A DNA stretch of 64,000 bases from Hasllibacter halocynthiae (GTDB lineage: Bacteria; Pseudomonadota; Alphaproteobacteria; Rhodobacterales; Rhodobacteraceae): positions 930,001-994,000 of the forward strand of contig NZ_PVTT01000001.1 in NCBI RefSeq assembly GCF_003003095.1, in the 5' to 3' direction. The position numbers were made by a program, and so were the translations under genes. Each line of letters opens with the position of its first letter. Position 1 is the stretch's first letter. Under the pieces are notes generated by a model. That model saw only the letters and a list, made by a program, of their open reading frames with translations, made no database searches and was not told the DNA's origin. Below are positions 44,482 through 56,614 of the stretch, one piece after another.

Positions 44482-44527
44482 CCCCCGGGCCCTTTGGTTC
44501 GACGGCGCGCGCGCTAGTCTGGGGACG

Positions 44528-45355
44528 GTGCGCGCGCTCTTCCTCCTCCTCTTCCTCGCCGCCCTGCCCGCCCTGGCCGATCCGCCGGGCGCGCAGGGCT
44601 GGCCCGACCGGGTCTGCGCGGCCATCGACCGGGCGGCCGCGGCGGCGGGGATCGACCCCCACTTCCACGCCCGCCTCCTCTGGCAGGAGTCGCGGTTCCG
44701 CGCGGGCGCGGTCAGCCCCGCCGGCGCGCAGGGCATCGCGCAGTTCATGCCCGGCACCGCCGCGCGCGAGGGGCTGGCGGACCCGTTCGACCCCTGGTCG
44801 GCCATCGAGGCGTCGGCCCGGCACCTCGCCGACCTCGAGGCCGAGTTCGGCAATCCCGGCCTCGCCGCCGCGGGCTACAACGCGGGCGCCCAGCGCGTCC
44901 GCGCCTTCCTCGCGGGCGACCGCGGCCTCCCGCGCGAGACGCGCAACTACCTCGGCATCGTGACGGGTCTTTCGGGGGCCGGCTGGCGCGACGGGGCCGA
45001 CCCGCCCGACATGGCCCTCGGCACCGGGCCGTTCCGCGACGAATGCGCCCGCATGGCGCGGGCCGCCAGCTCGGGGGCGTTCCGGATGACGCCCGCGACC
45101 GTCCCCGTCCCGGCCTTCGGCGTCGTCCTCGCCGCAGGGCGCACCGAGGCCATCGCCGCCCGCCTCGGGGCCGCCCGCGCACGCGCCCACGACCTGCCCG
45201 AAGGATCGCTGCGCGTGTCGCGCGCGCGCCTCGCGGGGATGGGCACCATGGCCCGGCCGCTCGCCATCCTGGATGCGCCCGACCGCGACGCCGCGCGCAC
45301 GATCTGCCGCCGCATCGCCGCCGAAGGCGGGTGGTGCCGGGTCTACGCGCGCTGA
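44528..45355 (+). CDS. lytic transglycosylase (SLT domain)
   Basis: 275 residues, GTG start. Signal peptide 1-17 (ending ALA). The goose-lysozyme-like SLT domain spans about 30-150: catalytic Glu in LLWQESRFRAGAVSPAGA, then QGIAQFMPGTA and AAAGYNAGAQRV. The C-terminal 100 residues may be a SPOR-like or glycan-binding region (GWCRVYAR end). Cleaves peptidoglycan in the periplasm. Confidence 0.9.
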   Translation: MRALFLLLFLAALPALADPPGAQGWPDRVCAAIDRAAAAAGIDPHFHARLLWQESRFRAGAVSPAGAQGIAQFMPGTAAREGLADPFDPWSAIEASARHLADLEAEFGNPGLAAAGYNAGAQRVRAFLAGDRGLPRETRNYLGIVTGLSGAGWRDGADPPDMALGTGPFRDECARMARAASSGAFRMTPATVPVPAFGVVLAAGRTEAIAARLGAARARAHDLPEGSLRVSRARLAGMGTMARPLAILDAPDRDAARTICRRIAAEGGWCRVYAR

Positions 45356-45411
45356 CGGCGGCCGATCCCGCGCTAGGTGCCCCTCCGCACCACCAAGGGA
45401 GGTTCCCGCCA

Positions 45412-46599
45412 ATGATCCGCCACGCCGTCATCCTCGCCGCCCTGCCCCTCGGGGCCGCGGCGCAGACCTTCACCTGGGGCGAGCGCAACACCGACTTCGC
45501 GCCGGCCTTCGACGCCCAGTTCCGCGCGCCGCTCGCCAATTCGGAGGTCGAGCCGCGCACCGAGACGCTCGCCGGCGGGCTGGAGCATCCTTGGGGCATC
45601 GCCGTGCTGCCGGGGGGCGCGGGCTATCTGGTGACCGAACGGTCGGGCGCGCTGCGCCACCTGTCCGAGGACGGCACCCTCTCGGAGCCGATCGAGGGCA
45701 CCCCCGAGGTCCTCGCCCGCGAGCAGGGGGGCCTTCTCGACGTCGCGATCGGCCCGACCTTCGACGAGGACCGCACGATCTACGTCACCTACGCCAAGCC
45801 GCTCGAAGGGGACATGTCGGCCACCGCCGCGGCGCGCATGGTGCTGGCGGACGACCTCGCCTCCGTCTCGGACGTGCGGGACATCTTCGTGCAGGCGCCG
45901 CCCTCCCCCACGCCCATGCACTACGGCAGCCGGATCGTGTTCCCCGGCGACGGCACGGCGTTCGTCACGACAGGCGAGCACTTCACCCAGGAGGAGCGGG
46001 ACTACGCCCAGGATCGCGACAAGACCTACGGCAAGGTGATCCGGGTCGGCCTCGACGGGACGGCGCCGGACGACAACCCGTTCGTCGGCGAGGACGGGAT
46101 CGACACGATCTGGTCCCTGGGCCACCGCAACCTCCAGGCCGCCGCGATCGACGGCGACGGCACCCTCTGGACGATCGAGCACGGCCCCGCGGGCGGGGAC
46201 GAGCTGAACCGCCCCGAGGCCGGGCTGAACTACGGCTGGCCGGTCGTCTCCTACGGCGAGCAGTACGGCGGCGACCCCGTCGGCTCGGGCGAGGCGTCGG
46301 GCGAAGGGTTCGAGCAGCCGGTCTATTTCTGGGATCCGGTCATCGCGCCTTCCGGCATGGACTTCCACGAAGGCGACGCCTTCTCCGACTGGAACGGCGA
46401 CATCCTCGTCGGTTCGCTCTACCCGGGCGGCGTGGTGCGCCTCTCGCTCGACGACGAGGGCCTCGTGGAGGAGGAGGAGCGCCTCCTTCGCGACATCGGC
46501 CGGGTGCGCGACGTCGAGGTCATGGAGGACGGGTCCTTCCTGATCCTCACCGACTTCGAGAACGGCAGCGTGATCCGCGTCAGCCCTTCGGACGGTTGA
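45412..46599 (+). CDS. PQQ-dependent sugar dehydrogenase (YliI/Asd type)
   Basis: 395 residues with a signal peptide (1-17), periplasmic. Six-blade beta-propeller of the glucose/sorbosone dehydrogenase family: LEHPWGIAVLPGGAGYLVTE (about 61-80), QGGLLDVAIGP, GSRIVFPGDGT, LGHRNLQAAAID and EHGPAGGDELN. It oxidises aldose sugars with PQQ and calcium. No PQQ synthesis genes are in the window, so the cofactor source is unknown. AAGGGAGG precedes the ATG. Confidence 0.9.
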   Translation: MIRHAVILAALPLGAAAQTFTWGERNTDFAPAFDAQFRAPLANSEVEPRTETLAGGLEHPWGIAVLPGGAGYLVTERSGALRHLSEDGTLSEPIEGTPEVLAREQGGLLDVAIGPTFDEDRTIYVTYAKPLEGDMSATAAARMVLADDLASVSDVRDIFVQAPPSPTPMHYGSRIVFPGDGTAFVTTGEHFTQEERDYAQDRDKTYGKVIRVGLDGTAPDDNPFVGEDGIDTIWSLGHRNLQAAAIDGDGTLWTIEHGPAGGDELNRPEAGLNYGWPVVSYGEQYGGDPVGSGEASGEGFEQPVYFWDPVIAPSGMDFHEGDAFSDWNGDILVGSLYPGGVVRLSLDDEGLVEEEERLLRDIGRVRDVEVMEDGSFLILTDFENGSVIRVSPSDG

Positions 46600-46605
46600 T
46601 CGCCG

Positions 46606-46644
46606 CCCCCATGGGACGCCCCTTGCGGGGGCGTCCCATGGGGG
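46606..46644. terminator. 17-bp perfect hairpin between convergent genes
   Basis: CCCCCATGGGACGCCCC (46606-46622) and its exact reverse complement (46628-46644) with a 5-base loop. It ends at the stop of the convergent membrane gene. No T-run, but the length of the stem should stop transcription from both sides. Confidence 0.8.
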
Positions 46645-47370
46645 TCAGAGGAACAGCATCGCCGCCCCGTACAGCGCCGCGCCGAGGAGGAAGGGGCCGA
46701 ACGCGCTCTTGCGCTCCTCGGGCAGCTCCTCCTTCAGGACGTTCAGCACGACGCCGCCGCCGAGGAAGGCGAAGAGGACCGCGATGCCCCATTCCGGCAG
46801 ATCGACCGCGACCCCGAGCACCCAGCCCAGCAGCACCGCACCCGCCAGCACCCACCGGCCCGCCGTGTCGTAGCGATGCGAATAGTCCTTCCGCAGGCCG
46901 AAGTCGTTGGTGACGAAGTGCACCCCCATCGCCGCGACATAGGCCAGGAGCGGCGCCCAGCCCGGCTCCTCCCGGTGGAGGAGGAGGTAGCCGATCAGCA
47001 CGTTGTAGAGGGCGAAGGACGACAGGTGCAGCCAGAAGGCGCCCGGCGGCATGTGCCCGTGCTCGTCCTCGGCGCCGTGAAGGCGGACCATGCGCTCGAG
47101 GCCGTAGAAGGCCGCGAGACCGGCGAGCGCGACCGCCCAGCCGACCGCGGGGCCGTGCCCCCCGGGGCCGCCGCCGGCGACGAGGTGCATCAGCGTGTCC
47201 GAGTGCTCGGCCAGCTCCGGCAGGAGGTGCACGAACACGTAGGCCACCGCGACCCCGCCCGCCGCCGAGAGCCAGCGCGAGCGCGGCGTTCCGTCGAGGA
47301 ACCTGAGCTTTCCGATGAAGACGTGGATCGCGGCGAAGGCGAAGGCGGCGGCGAGGGTCGTTGCGATCAT
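46645..47370 (-). CDS. polytopic inner-membrane protein, ZIP-like in outline
   Basis: 241 residues with seven to eight hydrophobic helices. VAYVFVHLLPELAEHSDTL (about 42-60) resembles the helix of ZIP metal transporters, and His residues are frequent in the loops (HGAEDEHGHMP, HFVTNDFGLRKDYSHRYD). The metal-transport idea is inference; family not firmly recognised. Starts at ATG 47370. Confidence 0.75.
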   Translation of the reverse strand: MIATTLAAAFAFAAIHVFIGKLRFLDGTPRSRWLSAAGGVAVAYVFVHLLPELAEHSDTLMHLVAGGGPGGHGPAVGWAVALAGLAAFYGLERMVRLHGAEDEHGHMPPGAFWLHLSSFALYNVLIGYLLLHREEPGWAPLLAYVAAMGVHFVTNDFGLRKDYSHRYDTAGRWVLAGAVLLGWVLGVAVDLPEWGIAVLFAFLGGGVVLNVLKEELPEERKSAFGPFLLGAALYGAAMLFL

Positions 47371-47437
47371 GCAGGCCGAACGGACCCCCGGACCCCGCGG
47401 TTCCAGACGGCGCCCGCGCCGCCCGCCGGCGGGTCCG

Positions 47438-47899
47438 TCAGTAGAAGCGGACGATCAGCTGCGCGGGACAGAGGCCGGAATCGTAGGTTCCGACCCAGAC
47501 GTCGTAGCGCCCGTCCGACGGCCGGGTGAGCGAGATGAGCGCGTTCGACCCGCCCCCGTCGTCGTCGTCCGCATACCAGTTCACCCCACCGGTGTTGACC
47601 AGCAGCGTCGTGTCGCATCCCGCGCGCGTCGAGATCGCGAGGCGCCGCCCCTCCAACGGCGGCATGTGGAGCGAGAAGTCCGGCCGCCCGGCCACGTAGC
47701 CCCGCGCGGGATCGGTCCGGGTCTGCACGCAGTCCTCAGCGCGGTAGGGTCCGCCGGCCACGACTTCCAGCACGACGCCCTCCGCCAGCTCGCCGGCAGA
47801 CAGATCGTGGCTTTCGGCGCCCTCGGCGATGTAGGGGCAGGCGGCCGCGAAGCCCGCCGGACCCAAGGCCATGGCAGCGGAGATGAGCAAAATCTTCAT
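47438..47899 (-). CDS. small secreted protein, PPC-like fold
   Basis: 153 residues with a signal peptide (1-20, ending AAACP). The C-terminal part has the look of a bacterial pre-peptidase C-terminal (PPC-like) beta-sandwich: LLVNTGGVNWYADDDDGGG and SDGRYDVWVGTYDSG, with four or five Cys in the mature chain. No catalytic residues. Upstream (47940-47985) is an AT-rich patch with GTTAAC and CCTTAGG that probably holds its promoter. Confidence 0.75.
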   Translation of the reverse strand: MKILLISAAMALGPAGFAAACPYIAEGAESHDLSAGELAEGVVLEVVAGGPYRAEDCVQTRTDPARGYVAGRPDFSLHMPPLEGRRLAISTRAGCDTTLLVNTGGVNWYADDDDGGGSNALISLTRPSDGRYDVWVGTYDSGLCPAQLIVRFY

Positions 47900-48040
47900 T
47901 CGGTTCGAATCCCTCTGTTACGAACCGCGGCAGCCTGCCCGATGCCGAACCGATTGTCCTATGTTAACTGACCTTAGGTAACGGCCCTGGGCCCGAAGGT
48001 CACAGCGCCCAAGGCAGGAATCGGTGGCCCGAACGAAAGA

Positions 48041-48060
48041 CGGGGCCCCGAAGGGCCCCG
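48041..48060 (-). terminator. UUCG-loop terminator after tig
   Basis: On the minus strand an 8-bp GC stem (CGGGGCCC with GGGCCCCG) closes a UUCG tetraloop and is followed by TCTTTC. It starts 30 bp after the trigger factor stop. Confidence 0.75.
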
Positions 48061-48089
48061 CACGGATCGTCCCGAAGGATCGGATGACC

Positions 48090-49415
48090 TCAGGCGTCCT
48101 CGAGGGACTCCATGGCCTCCTGCAGCTCCTCCTTGGAGACCTCCTTCTCGTCGACCTTCGCCAGCTCGAGCACGTAGTCGACGACCTTGTCCTCGAAGAG
48201 CGGTGCCTGGATCTGCTGGCGCGCCTGGGCGTTCTGCTGGACGAACTCGAAGAACTGCCGCTCCTGGCCGGGATACTGGCGGGCCTGGTTCATCACCGCC
48301 TGCGTCATCTCGGCGTCCGAGACCTGGATCTCGGCCTTGCGGCCCACCTCGGCCAGCAGGAGGCCCAGCCGCACGCGGCGCCCGGCGAGCTTGCGATGCT
48401 CGTCCGTGACCTCGATCTCGCCGTGGTCGTGGCCCTGCACCTCCGGGTGCTCCTCGTGCCAGAGCTGGTGGGCGATCTGCTTGGCCTCGGCCTCCTCCAG
48501 CGAGGGGGGCAGGTCGAAGTCCACCTTGCCGTCCAGCGCGTCGAGCAGGCGGCGCTTCGTGACCTGACGGGCGGCGCCGACATACTCGGCCTCCAGCCGC
48601 TCGCGGATCTGCGTCTTCAGCGCGTCCAGGTCGTCGGCGCCGAAGCGCTTGGCCAGCTCGTCGTCGACCTCGGCCTTGGCGGGCTTCTTGACCTCCTTCA
48701 CCGCGACCTCGAAGCGCGCCTCCTTCCCGGCGAGATGCTCGGCCTGGTAGTCCTCGGGGAAGGAGACGTTCACCTCCCTGTCCTCGCCGGCCGTCGCGCC
48801 GACGAGCTGCTCCTCGAAGCCCGGGATGAAGGAGTTCGAGCCCAGCGTGAGGGGGTAGTCCTCCGCCTCGCCGCCCTCGAAGGGCTCGCCGTCGACGAAG
48901 CCCTTGAAGTCGATCACCACCTGGTCGCCGTCCTCGGCCGCACCCTCCTTGGCCTCGAAGGTCTGCGCGGTCTCGGCCAGCGACGCCAGCGCCTCGTCCA
49001 CGGCCTCGTCGGTGGCGGCGACCTTCAGGGTCTCCAGCTCGACGTCGCCGAAGTCGACCTCCGGGATGTCGGGCAGCTTCTCGTAGGTCATCGAGACGAC
49101 GATGTCGTCGCCCTCCTTCCAGTCTTCGTTCGTCATCTTGACGTCGGGCTGGAGGGCGGGGCGGTCGCCCGTCTCCTCGAAATGCTTCGACATGGCACCG
49201 TCGACGGTCTCCTGCATGGCCTCGCCCATCAGGCGGGGGCCGAACTGCTTCTTCAGAAGCGGCAGCGGTACCTTGCCCTTGCGGAAGCCCTTCATCTGCA
49301 CCTCGGGCTGCGCCTCCTGGAGCTTCTGCGTGACCTTCTCGTCGAGCTCGGACCCCGGAACGGTGATCTCGTAGCCGCGCTTCAGCCCGTCGTTCAGGGT
49401 CTCGGTGACCTGCAT
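48090..49415 (-). CDS. tig: trigger factor
   Basis: 441 residues, ribosome-bound chaperone and peptidyl-prolyl isomerase. The ribosome-docking motif GFRKGKVP is near residue 44. The FKBP domain (about 150-240) has [14 protein letters not shown] and [19 protein letters not shown]. The helical C-terminal cradle follows, ending in an acidic tail. The ATG precedes [16 protein letters not shown]. The tRNA-Leu gene lies just upstream on the same strand, so they may share a transcript. Confidence 0.96.
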   Translation of the reverse strand: MQVTETLNDGLKRGYEITVPGSELDEKVTQKLQEAQPEVQMKGFRKGKVPLPLLKKQFGPRLMGEAMQETVDGAMSKHFEETGDRPALQPDVKMTNEDWKEGDDIVVSMTYEKLPDIPEVDFGDVELETLKVAATDEAVDEALASLAETAQTFEAKEGAAEDGDQVVIDFKGFVDGEPFEGGEAEDYPLTLGSNSFIPGFEEQLVGATAGEDREVNVSFPEDYQAEHLAGKEARFEVAVKEVKKPAKAEVDDELAKRFGADDLDALKTQIRERLEAEYVGAARQVTKRRLLDALDGKVDFDLPPSLEEAEAKQIAHQLWHEEHPEVQGHDHGEIEVTDEHRKLAGRRVRLGLLLAEVGRKAEIQVSDAEMTQAVMNQARQYPGQERQFFEFVQQNAQARQQIQAPLFEDKVVDYVLELAKVDEKEVSKEELQEAMESLEDA

Positions 49416-49465
49416 GGGTATGACCTGCCTTCTCTGTCGCCCGCCGGGGGCTGGTCCACTGTGTC

Positions 49466-49550
49466 TGGTGCGGATGAAGGGACTCGAACCCCCACGCCTC
49501 GCGGCGCTTGGACCTAAACCAAGTGCGTCTACCAATTCCGCCACATCCGC
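49466..49550 (-). tRNA. tRNA-Leu (anticodon UAG)
   Basis: The minus strand reads GCGGATG at the 5' end (49550) and CATCCGC then A and CCA at the 3' end, so the acceptor stem is 7 bp and CCA is encoded. The anticodon stem CTTGG/CCAAG encloses TTTAGGT, giving anticodon TAG. T-loop GGTTCGAGTCC is standard, and a long variable arm (GCGCCGCGAGGCGT region) marks a class II tRNA. Total 85 bases with CCA. Confidence 0.96.
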
Positions 49551-49716
49551 GGGGCGCCGCCGGGGGTCCGGGACGCCGATCGCGCGCCCTCTAGCAAGGG
49601 CGGCGCCGGGATGCGAGGGCGAAAAGGCCACGCATCGCGCGGGCAGGCCCGCGGCGGCGTGGACCTGCCCGTCCCGCCGTGCCTTGCGCCCCGCCGCCGC
49701 CGGCGCGGGCGGCGCC

Positions 49717-51878
<2,162 letters not shown>

Positions 51879-51933
51879 CCGGGCGACCGGGGCCCGCCGG
51901 ACCAGACAGCCAACCATCGAGGAAAGACCGATC

Positions 51934-53340
51934 ATGTCCAAGAGCGACGTTCTCAAGACCCTGAAGGACGAGGAGGTCGAATACGTCGACATCCGCTTCA
52001 CCGACCCGCGCGGCAAGCTCCAGCACGTCACCGTGATGGCCGATCAGGTCGACGAGGACTTCCTCGAGGAGGGCTTCATGTTCGACGGCTCCTCCATCGC
52101 CGGATGGAAGTCGATCAACGAGTCGGACATGAAGCTGATGCCGGACCTCGGCAGCGGCTACATCGACCCGTTCTACGCCGAGAAGACGCTGGCGCTGCAC
52201 TGCTCGGTCGTCGAGCCGGACACCGGCGCGCCCTACGACCGCGATCCCCGCGGCACCGCCGAGAAGGCCGAGGCCTACCTGCGGTCCTCCGGCATCGGCG
52301 ACACGTTCTTCTGCGGCCCCGAGGCGGAGTTCTTCCTCTTCGACGACGTGAAGATCGCCGTCGGGATCAACAAGGTCGGCTACGAGGTCGACGCTGTCGA
52401 CGCCTCTTGGAACGGCGACACCGATTACGAGATGGGCAACATGGGCCACCGCCCCGGCGTCAAGGGCGGCTACTTCCCCGTGAACCCGATCGACGATGGC
52501 CAGGACATCCGCTCCGAGATGCTGTCGACCATGAAGCGGATCGGCATGAAGGTGGACAAGCACCACCACGAGGTCGCGTCCTGCCAGCACGAGCTGGGCC
52601 TGATCTTCGACAGCCTCACGAAGCAGGCCGACGAGCTGCAGAAGTACAAGTACGTCATCCACAACGTCGCGCACGCCTACGGCAAGTCCGCGACTTTCAT
52701 GCCCAAGCCCATCGCGGGCGACAACGGCACCGGCATGCACGTCAACATGTCGATCTGGAAGGACGGTCAGCCGCTCTTCGCGGGGGACAGGTACGCGGAT
52801 CTCTCGGACGAGGCGCTGTGGTTCATCGGCGGGCTGCTGAAGCACGCCAAGGCCCTGAACGCGTTCACCAACCCCTCGACCAACTCGTACAAGCGGCTGA
52901 TTCCGGGCTTCGAGGCGCCGGTGCTGCGGGCCTACTCGGCGCGCAACCGCTCGGGCTGCGTGCGCATCCCCTGGGCCGAGTCGCCCAAGGCCAAGCGCGT
53001 CGAGGCGCGCTTCCCGGACCCGTCGGCGAACCCCTACCTCTGCTTCGCCGCCCTCCTCATGGCCGGGCTCGACGGCATCCAGAACAAGATCGAGCCGGGC
53101 GAGGCCAACGACAAGGACCTCTACGACCTCCCCCCCGAGGAGCTGGCGGACATCCCCACCGTCTGCGGCAGCCTGCGCGAGGCGGTCGAGGCGCTGGAGG
53201 AGGACATGGACTTCCTCCTGGCGGGCGACGTGTTCACCCGCGACCAGATCGAGGGCTACATCGAGCTGAAGATGGAGGAGATCGAGATGTACGAGCACAC
53301 CCCCCATCCGGTCGAGTTCAAGCTCTACTACTCCTGCTGA
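51934..53340 (+). CDS. glnA: glutamine synthetase type I
   Basis: 468 residues, assimilates ammonia. [19 protein letters not shown] (near residue 50-68), [14 protein letters not shown] with metal-binding Glu, [10 protein letters not shown], and KSPK-like [14 protein letters not shown]. The adenylylation region is [12 protein letters not shown] upstream and LYDLPPEEL near residue 395, which fits a GlnE-regulated enzyme. AGGAAAG precedes the ATG. Confidence 0.97.
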   Translation: MSKSDVLKTLKDEEVEYVDIRFTDPRGKLQHVTVMADQVDEDFLEEGFMFDGSSIAGWKSINESDMKLMPDLGSGYIDPFYAEKTLALHCSVVEPDTGAPYDRDPRGTAEKAEAYLRSSGIGDTFFCGPEAEFFLFDDVKIAVGINKVGYEVDAVDASWNGDTDYEMGNMGHRPGVKGGYFPVNPIDDGQDIRSEMLSTMKRIGMKVDKHHHEVASCQHELGLIFDSLTKQADELQKYKYVIHNVAHAYGKSATFMPKPIAGDNGTGMHVNMSIWKDGQPLFAGDRYADLSDEALWFIGGLLKHAKALNAFTNPSTNSYKRLIPGFEAPVLRAYSARNRSGCVRIPWAESPKAKRVEARFPDPSANPYLCFAALLMAGLDGIQNKIEPGEANDKDLYDLPPEELADIPTVCGSLREAVEALEEDMDFLLAGDVFTRDQIEGYIELKMEEIEMYEHTPHPVEFKLYYSC

Positions 53341-53361
53341 CGCCTGCGGGGCGGGCGGACC

Positions 53362-53383
53362 GGGGCGGCCTTCGGGCCGCCCC
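53362..53383 (+). terminator. UUCG-loop terminator after glnA
   Basis: GGGGCGGCC (53362-53370) and GGCCGCCCC (53375-53383) form a 9-bp stem around a TTCG loop, followed by TTCGCGTCT. It begins 21 bp after the glnA stop. Confidence 0.75.
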
Positions 53384-53391
53384 TTCGCGTC

Positions 53392-53790
53392 TCAGGGGAC
53401 GAGGCCCGCGTCGCACCGCCGGAGGAGCGAGGGTTCCGGCAGCGGCCCCTCCCCGCCCCGGAGCCACAGCTGCCATTCCCGCCCGGCCTCGCCGCCGGCG
53501 TCGAGACGCAGCCAGTGAATGCGGAGGTCGCCCGGCACGAGATCGCCGTGCGCCGAGAACGTGAACATCTCCGAAAAGCTCGGCCAGACAGGGCCGACGA
53601 GCCGAGCGAGGTGCGCCAGGAAACCGACCAGATCGAGGTCCAGCGCCGTCCCGGCCCCCTCCCCCTCGTGGAGGGCGGTCGCGGCCGCACCGGCGGGCGG
53701 ATCGACGCGGGCCGCGGGGTGCGGCGGCATGCCGTCCCGGCCGGCCATCGTACGGGCGGCCAGAGCGCCGGAGCGCAGCCGGACGCCCAC
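53392..53790 (-). CDS. hypothetical protein
   Basis: 132 residues from a GTG; an ATG 14 codons later is also possible. The last 85 residues look like a real folded domain (SEMFTFSAHGDLVPGDLRIH and EWQLWLRGGEGPLP), and third codon positions are strongly GC. The N-terminal 40 residues are less convincing. Family not recognised. Convergent with glnA. Confidence 0.55.
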   Translation of the reverse strand: MGVRLRSGALAARTMAGRDGMPPHPAARVDPPAGAAATALHEGEGAGTALDLDLVGFLAHLARLVGPVWPSFSEMFTFSAHGDLVPGDLRIHWLRLDAGGEAGREWQLWLRGGEGPLPEPSLLRRCDAGLVP

Positions 53791-53913
53791 GCCGATCGGA
53801 AAGCCCGGAGCGGATGGATGGAACCTTCCTGCGGCTCTGGAACGCCCGGGACGGGCCCGAAGCGACGAGGGCGCCCGAAGGCGCCCCCGTCGAGGTCGTC
53901 GCGGCGGCCCGGC

Positions 53914-54504
53914 TCAGCCCCGTGCGCTGCCCAGCAGCTTCCACGCCGCCGGGATCAGCAGCGCGGCGAGGACGAGCTTGATCGCGTCGCCCAGGAGGAA
54001 CGGCGTCAGGCCGGCGGCCAGCGTCCACGACCACCCTTCGGCATAGGGCATCTGGTTCAGCCAGATCAGCCCGGGCACGTAGATCAGCGCGTTGCCCGCC
54101 AGCAGCGCCGCGGCCATCCCGCCCGTGCTGCGATCCCAGCCCGCGCGCGCGGCGAGGCCGAGGGCCACCGTCGCCAGCACGTAGCCCAGGAGGTAGCCGC
54201 CCGTGCCGCCCAGCATGTAGGCGAGGCCGGCGCTCTCCCCCGCGAAGAGGGGCACGCCTGCCGCGCCGACCGCCATGTAGAGGAGGATCGTCGCCAGCCC
54301 GAGACGCGGCCCGTAGGCGGCGCCCAGCGTCAGCACGGCGAAGGTGCCCATGGTGATCGGAACGGGCCACATCGGCACGCTGATCTTGGCGGAGGTCGCC
54401 AGGATCGCGACCCCCAGCGCCACGGCCGCGGCGCGCTTGGCCCAGAGGGCGCGGCCTTCCGCCGGGCCGATGCGTTCGATCAGGACGGTGTCGGTCATGG
54501 CCAT
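53914..54504 (-). CDS. bioY: biotin transporter BioY
   Basis: 196 residues, substrate-binding S component of ECF-type biotin uptake. Six hydrophobic helices; the BioY pattern is SVPMWPVPITMGTFAVLTLG (about 46-65) and MLGGTGGYLLGYVLA (about 103-117). No bioM or bioN genes lie nearby, so it works alone or with ECF parts coded elsewhere. The ATG at 54504 has GGGGGAGGG 6 bases upstream. Confidence 0.93.
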   Translation of the reverse strand: MAMTDTVLIERIGPAEGRALWAKRAAAVALGVAILATSAKISVPMWPVPITMGTFAVLTLGAAYGPRLGLATILLYMAVGAAGVPLFAGESAGLAYMLGGTGGYLLGYVLATVALGLAARAGWDRSTGGMAAALLAGNALIYVPGLIWLNQMPYAEGWSWTLAAGLTPFLLGDAIKLVLAALLIPAAWKLLGSARG

Positions 54505-54545
54505 GCGCGGCCCTCCCCCAAAGGTTTCCGTTGCCCTTCCCTGCC

Positions 54546-54998
54546 TCACCGCCCGGGAAGCGGCAAGGTCGGACGGTCCTGCCCGCCCGGGCGGACGTAC
54601 CGCGTCGCCATCACGTAGTCCTTGCGCGGTCCCGTCACCCGCCACTCGGCCGACCAGTCGGAGGGCAGCCCCGAGAGGTCCAGCCGCACGCGGTAGAGGT
54701 CCGGCGGGCAGCCGTGCACGCCCTCGCCCCCGTCCAGCACGCAGAGCAGCGTCCCGTCGCCCTTCCAGAGCGTCAGCCGCCCGCCTTCGGCACGCCAGAG
54801 CCGCCGCTGCTCGAACGCCATGCCGGACCCGCCCGGCAGCACGGCGCGCCCTTCCTCCCGCTCCGCCAGCCCGTCGCCTTCGGGGGCGAACCGGGCGGTG
54901 CCCTCCGCCCGGACCGTCCCGCCTGCCGCGTGCCGGACCTCGCGCGCCAGGCGCCAGGCCCCATCCAGCCCGCGCCACAGGTCCGGTTGCCGCTCCAT
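54546..54998 (-). CDS. DUF6314 family protein
   Basis: 150 residues, one domain. The start DLWRGLDGAWRLAREVRH and ARFAPEGDGLAEREEGRAV followed by EQRRLWRAEGGRLTLWKGDG fit DUF6314 as I remember it. The end DWSAEWRVTGPRKDYVMATRY resembles a lipocalin-like barrel. Function unknown. Divergent from purB; bioY follows after 41 bp. Confidence 0.75.
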   Translation of the reverse strand: MERQPDLWRGLDGAWRLAREVRHAAGGTVRAEGTARFAPEGDGLAEREEGRAVLPGGSGMAFEQRRLWRAEGGRLTLWKGDGTLLCVLDGGEGVHGCPPDLYRVRLDLSGLPSDWSAEWRVTGPRKDYVMATRYVRPGGQDRPTLPLPGR

Positions 54999-55048
54999 CG
55001 CCCGCGTCCTAGGAGGCCCGCGCCCGCCCCGCCAGAGGACATCCGCCG

Positions 55049-56356
<1,308 letters not shown>

Positions 56357-56418
56357 GGTCGCGGTTGCCGCAGGGTAAGCATCAGCTATCCTCCCTCTCG
56401 CAACCAGGAGGACCGCCC

Positions 56419-56580
56419 ATGACGACCCGACTGACCGCATTTCTCCTCTCGCTCCTCGTGGCCGGCCCCGTGCTGGCGGCCGGGTGCGACCACGGCGCGA
56501 CCGAGGCCAACGTGTCCTGCGCGCCGGGCACCGCCTTCGACGCCGCCAGCGGCACCTGCGTCGAGGAACTGACGGGCTAA
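56419..56580 (+). CDS. small secreted Cys-rich protein
   Basis: 53 residues. A signal peptide (about 1-21, VAGPVLAAGC) is followed by a 33-residue mature part with three Cys: CDHGATEANVSCAPGTAFD and GTCVEE. The CAPGTAFDAASGTCV pattern resembles a chitin-binding type 2 fragment. CCAGGAGGACC gives a strong ribosome site. Lies 62 bp after purB, on the same strand. Confidence 0.7.
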   Translation: MTTRLTAFLLSLLVAGPVLAAGCDHGATEANVSCAPGTAFDAASGTCVEELTG

Positions 56581-56614
56581 CCATGCCTTAATCTTTCCGC
56601 GGCAGGACGGGGCC

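Noticed and set aside
54499-54545. Riboswitch or BirA-type operator before bioY
   Set aside because: Only 41 bp separate it from the DUF6314 gene and no palindrome or structured leader is visible.
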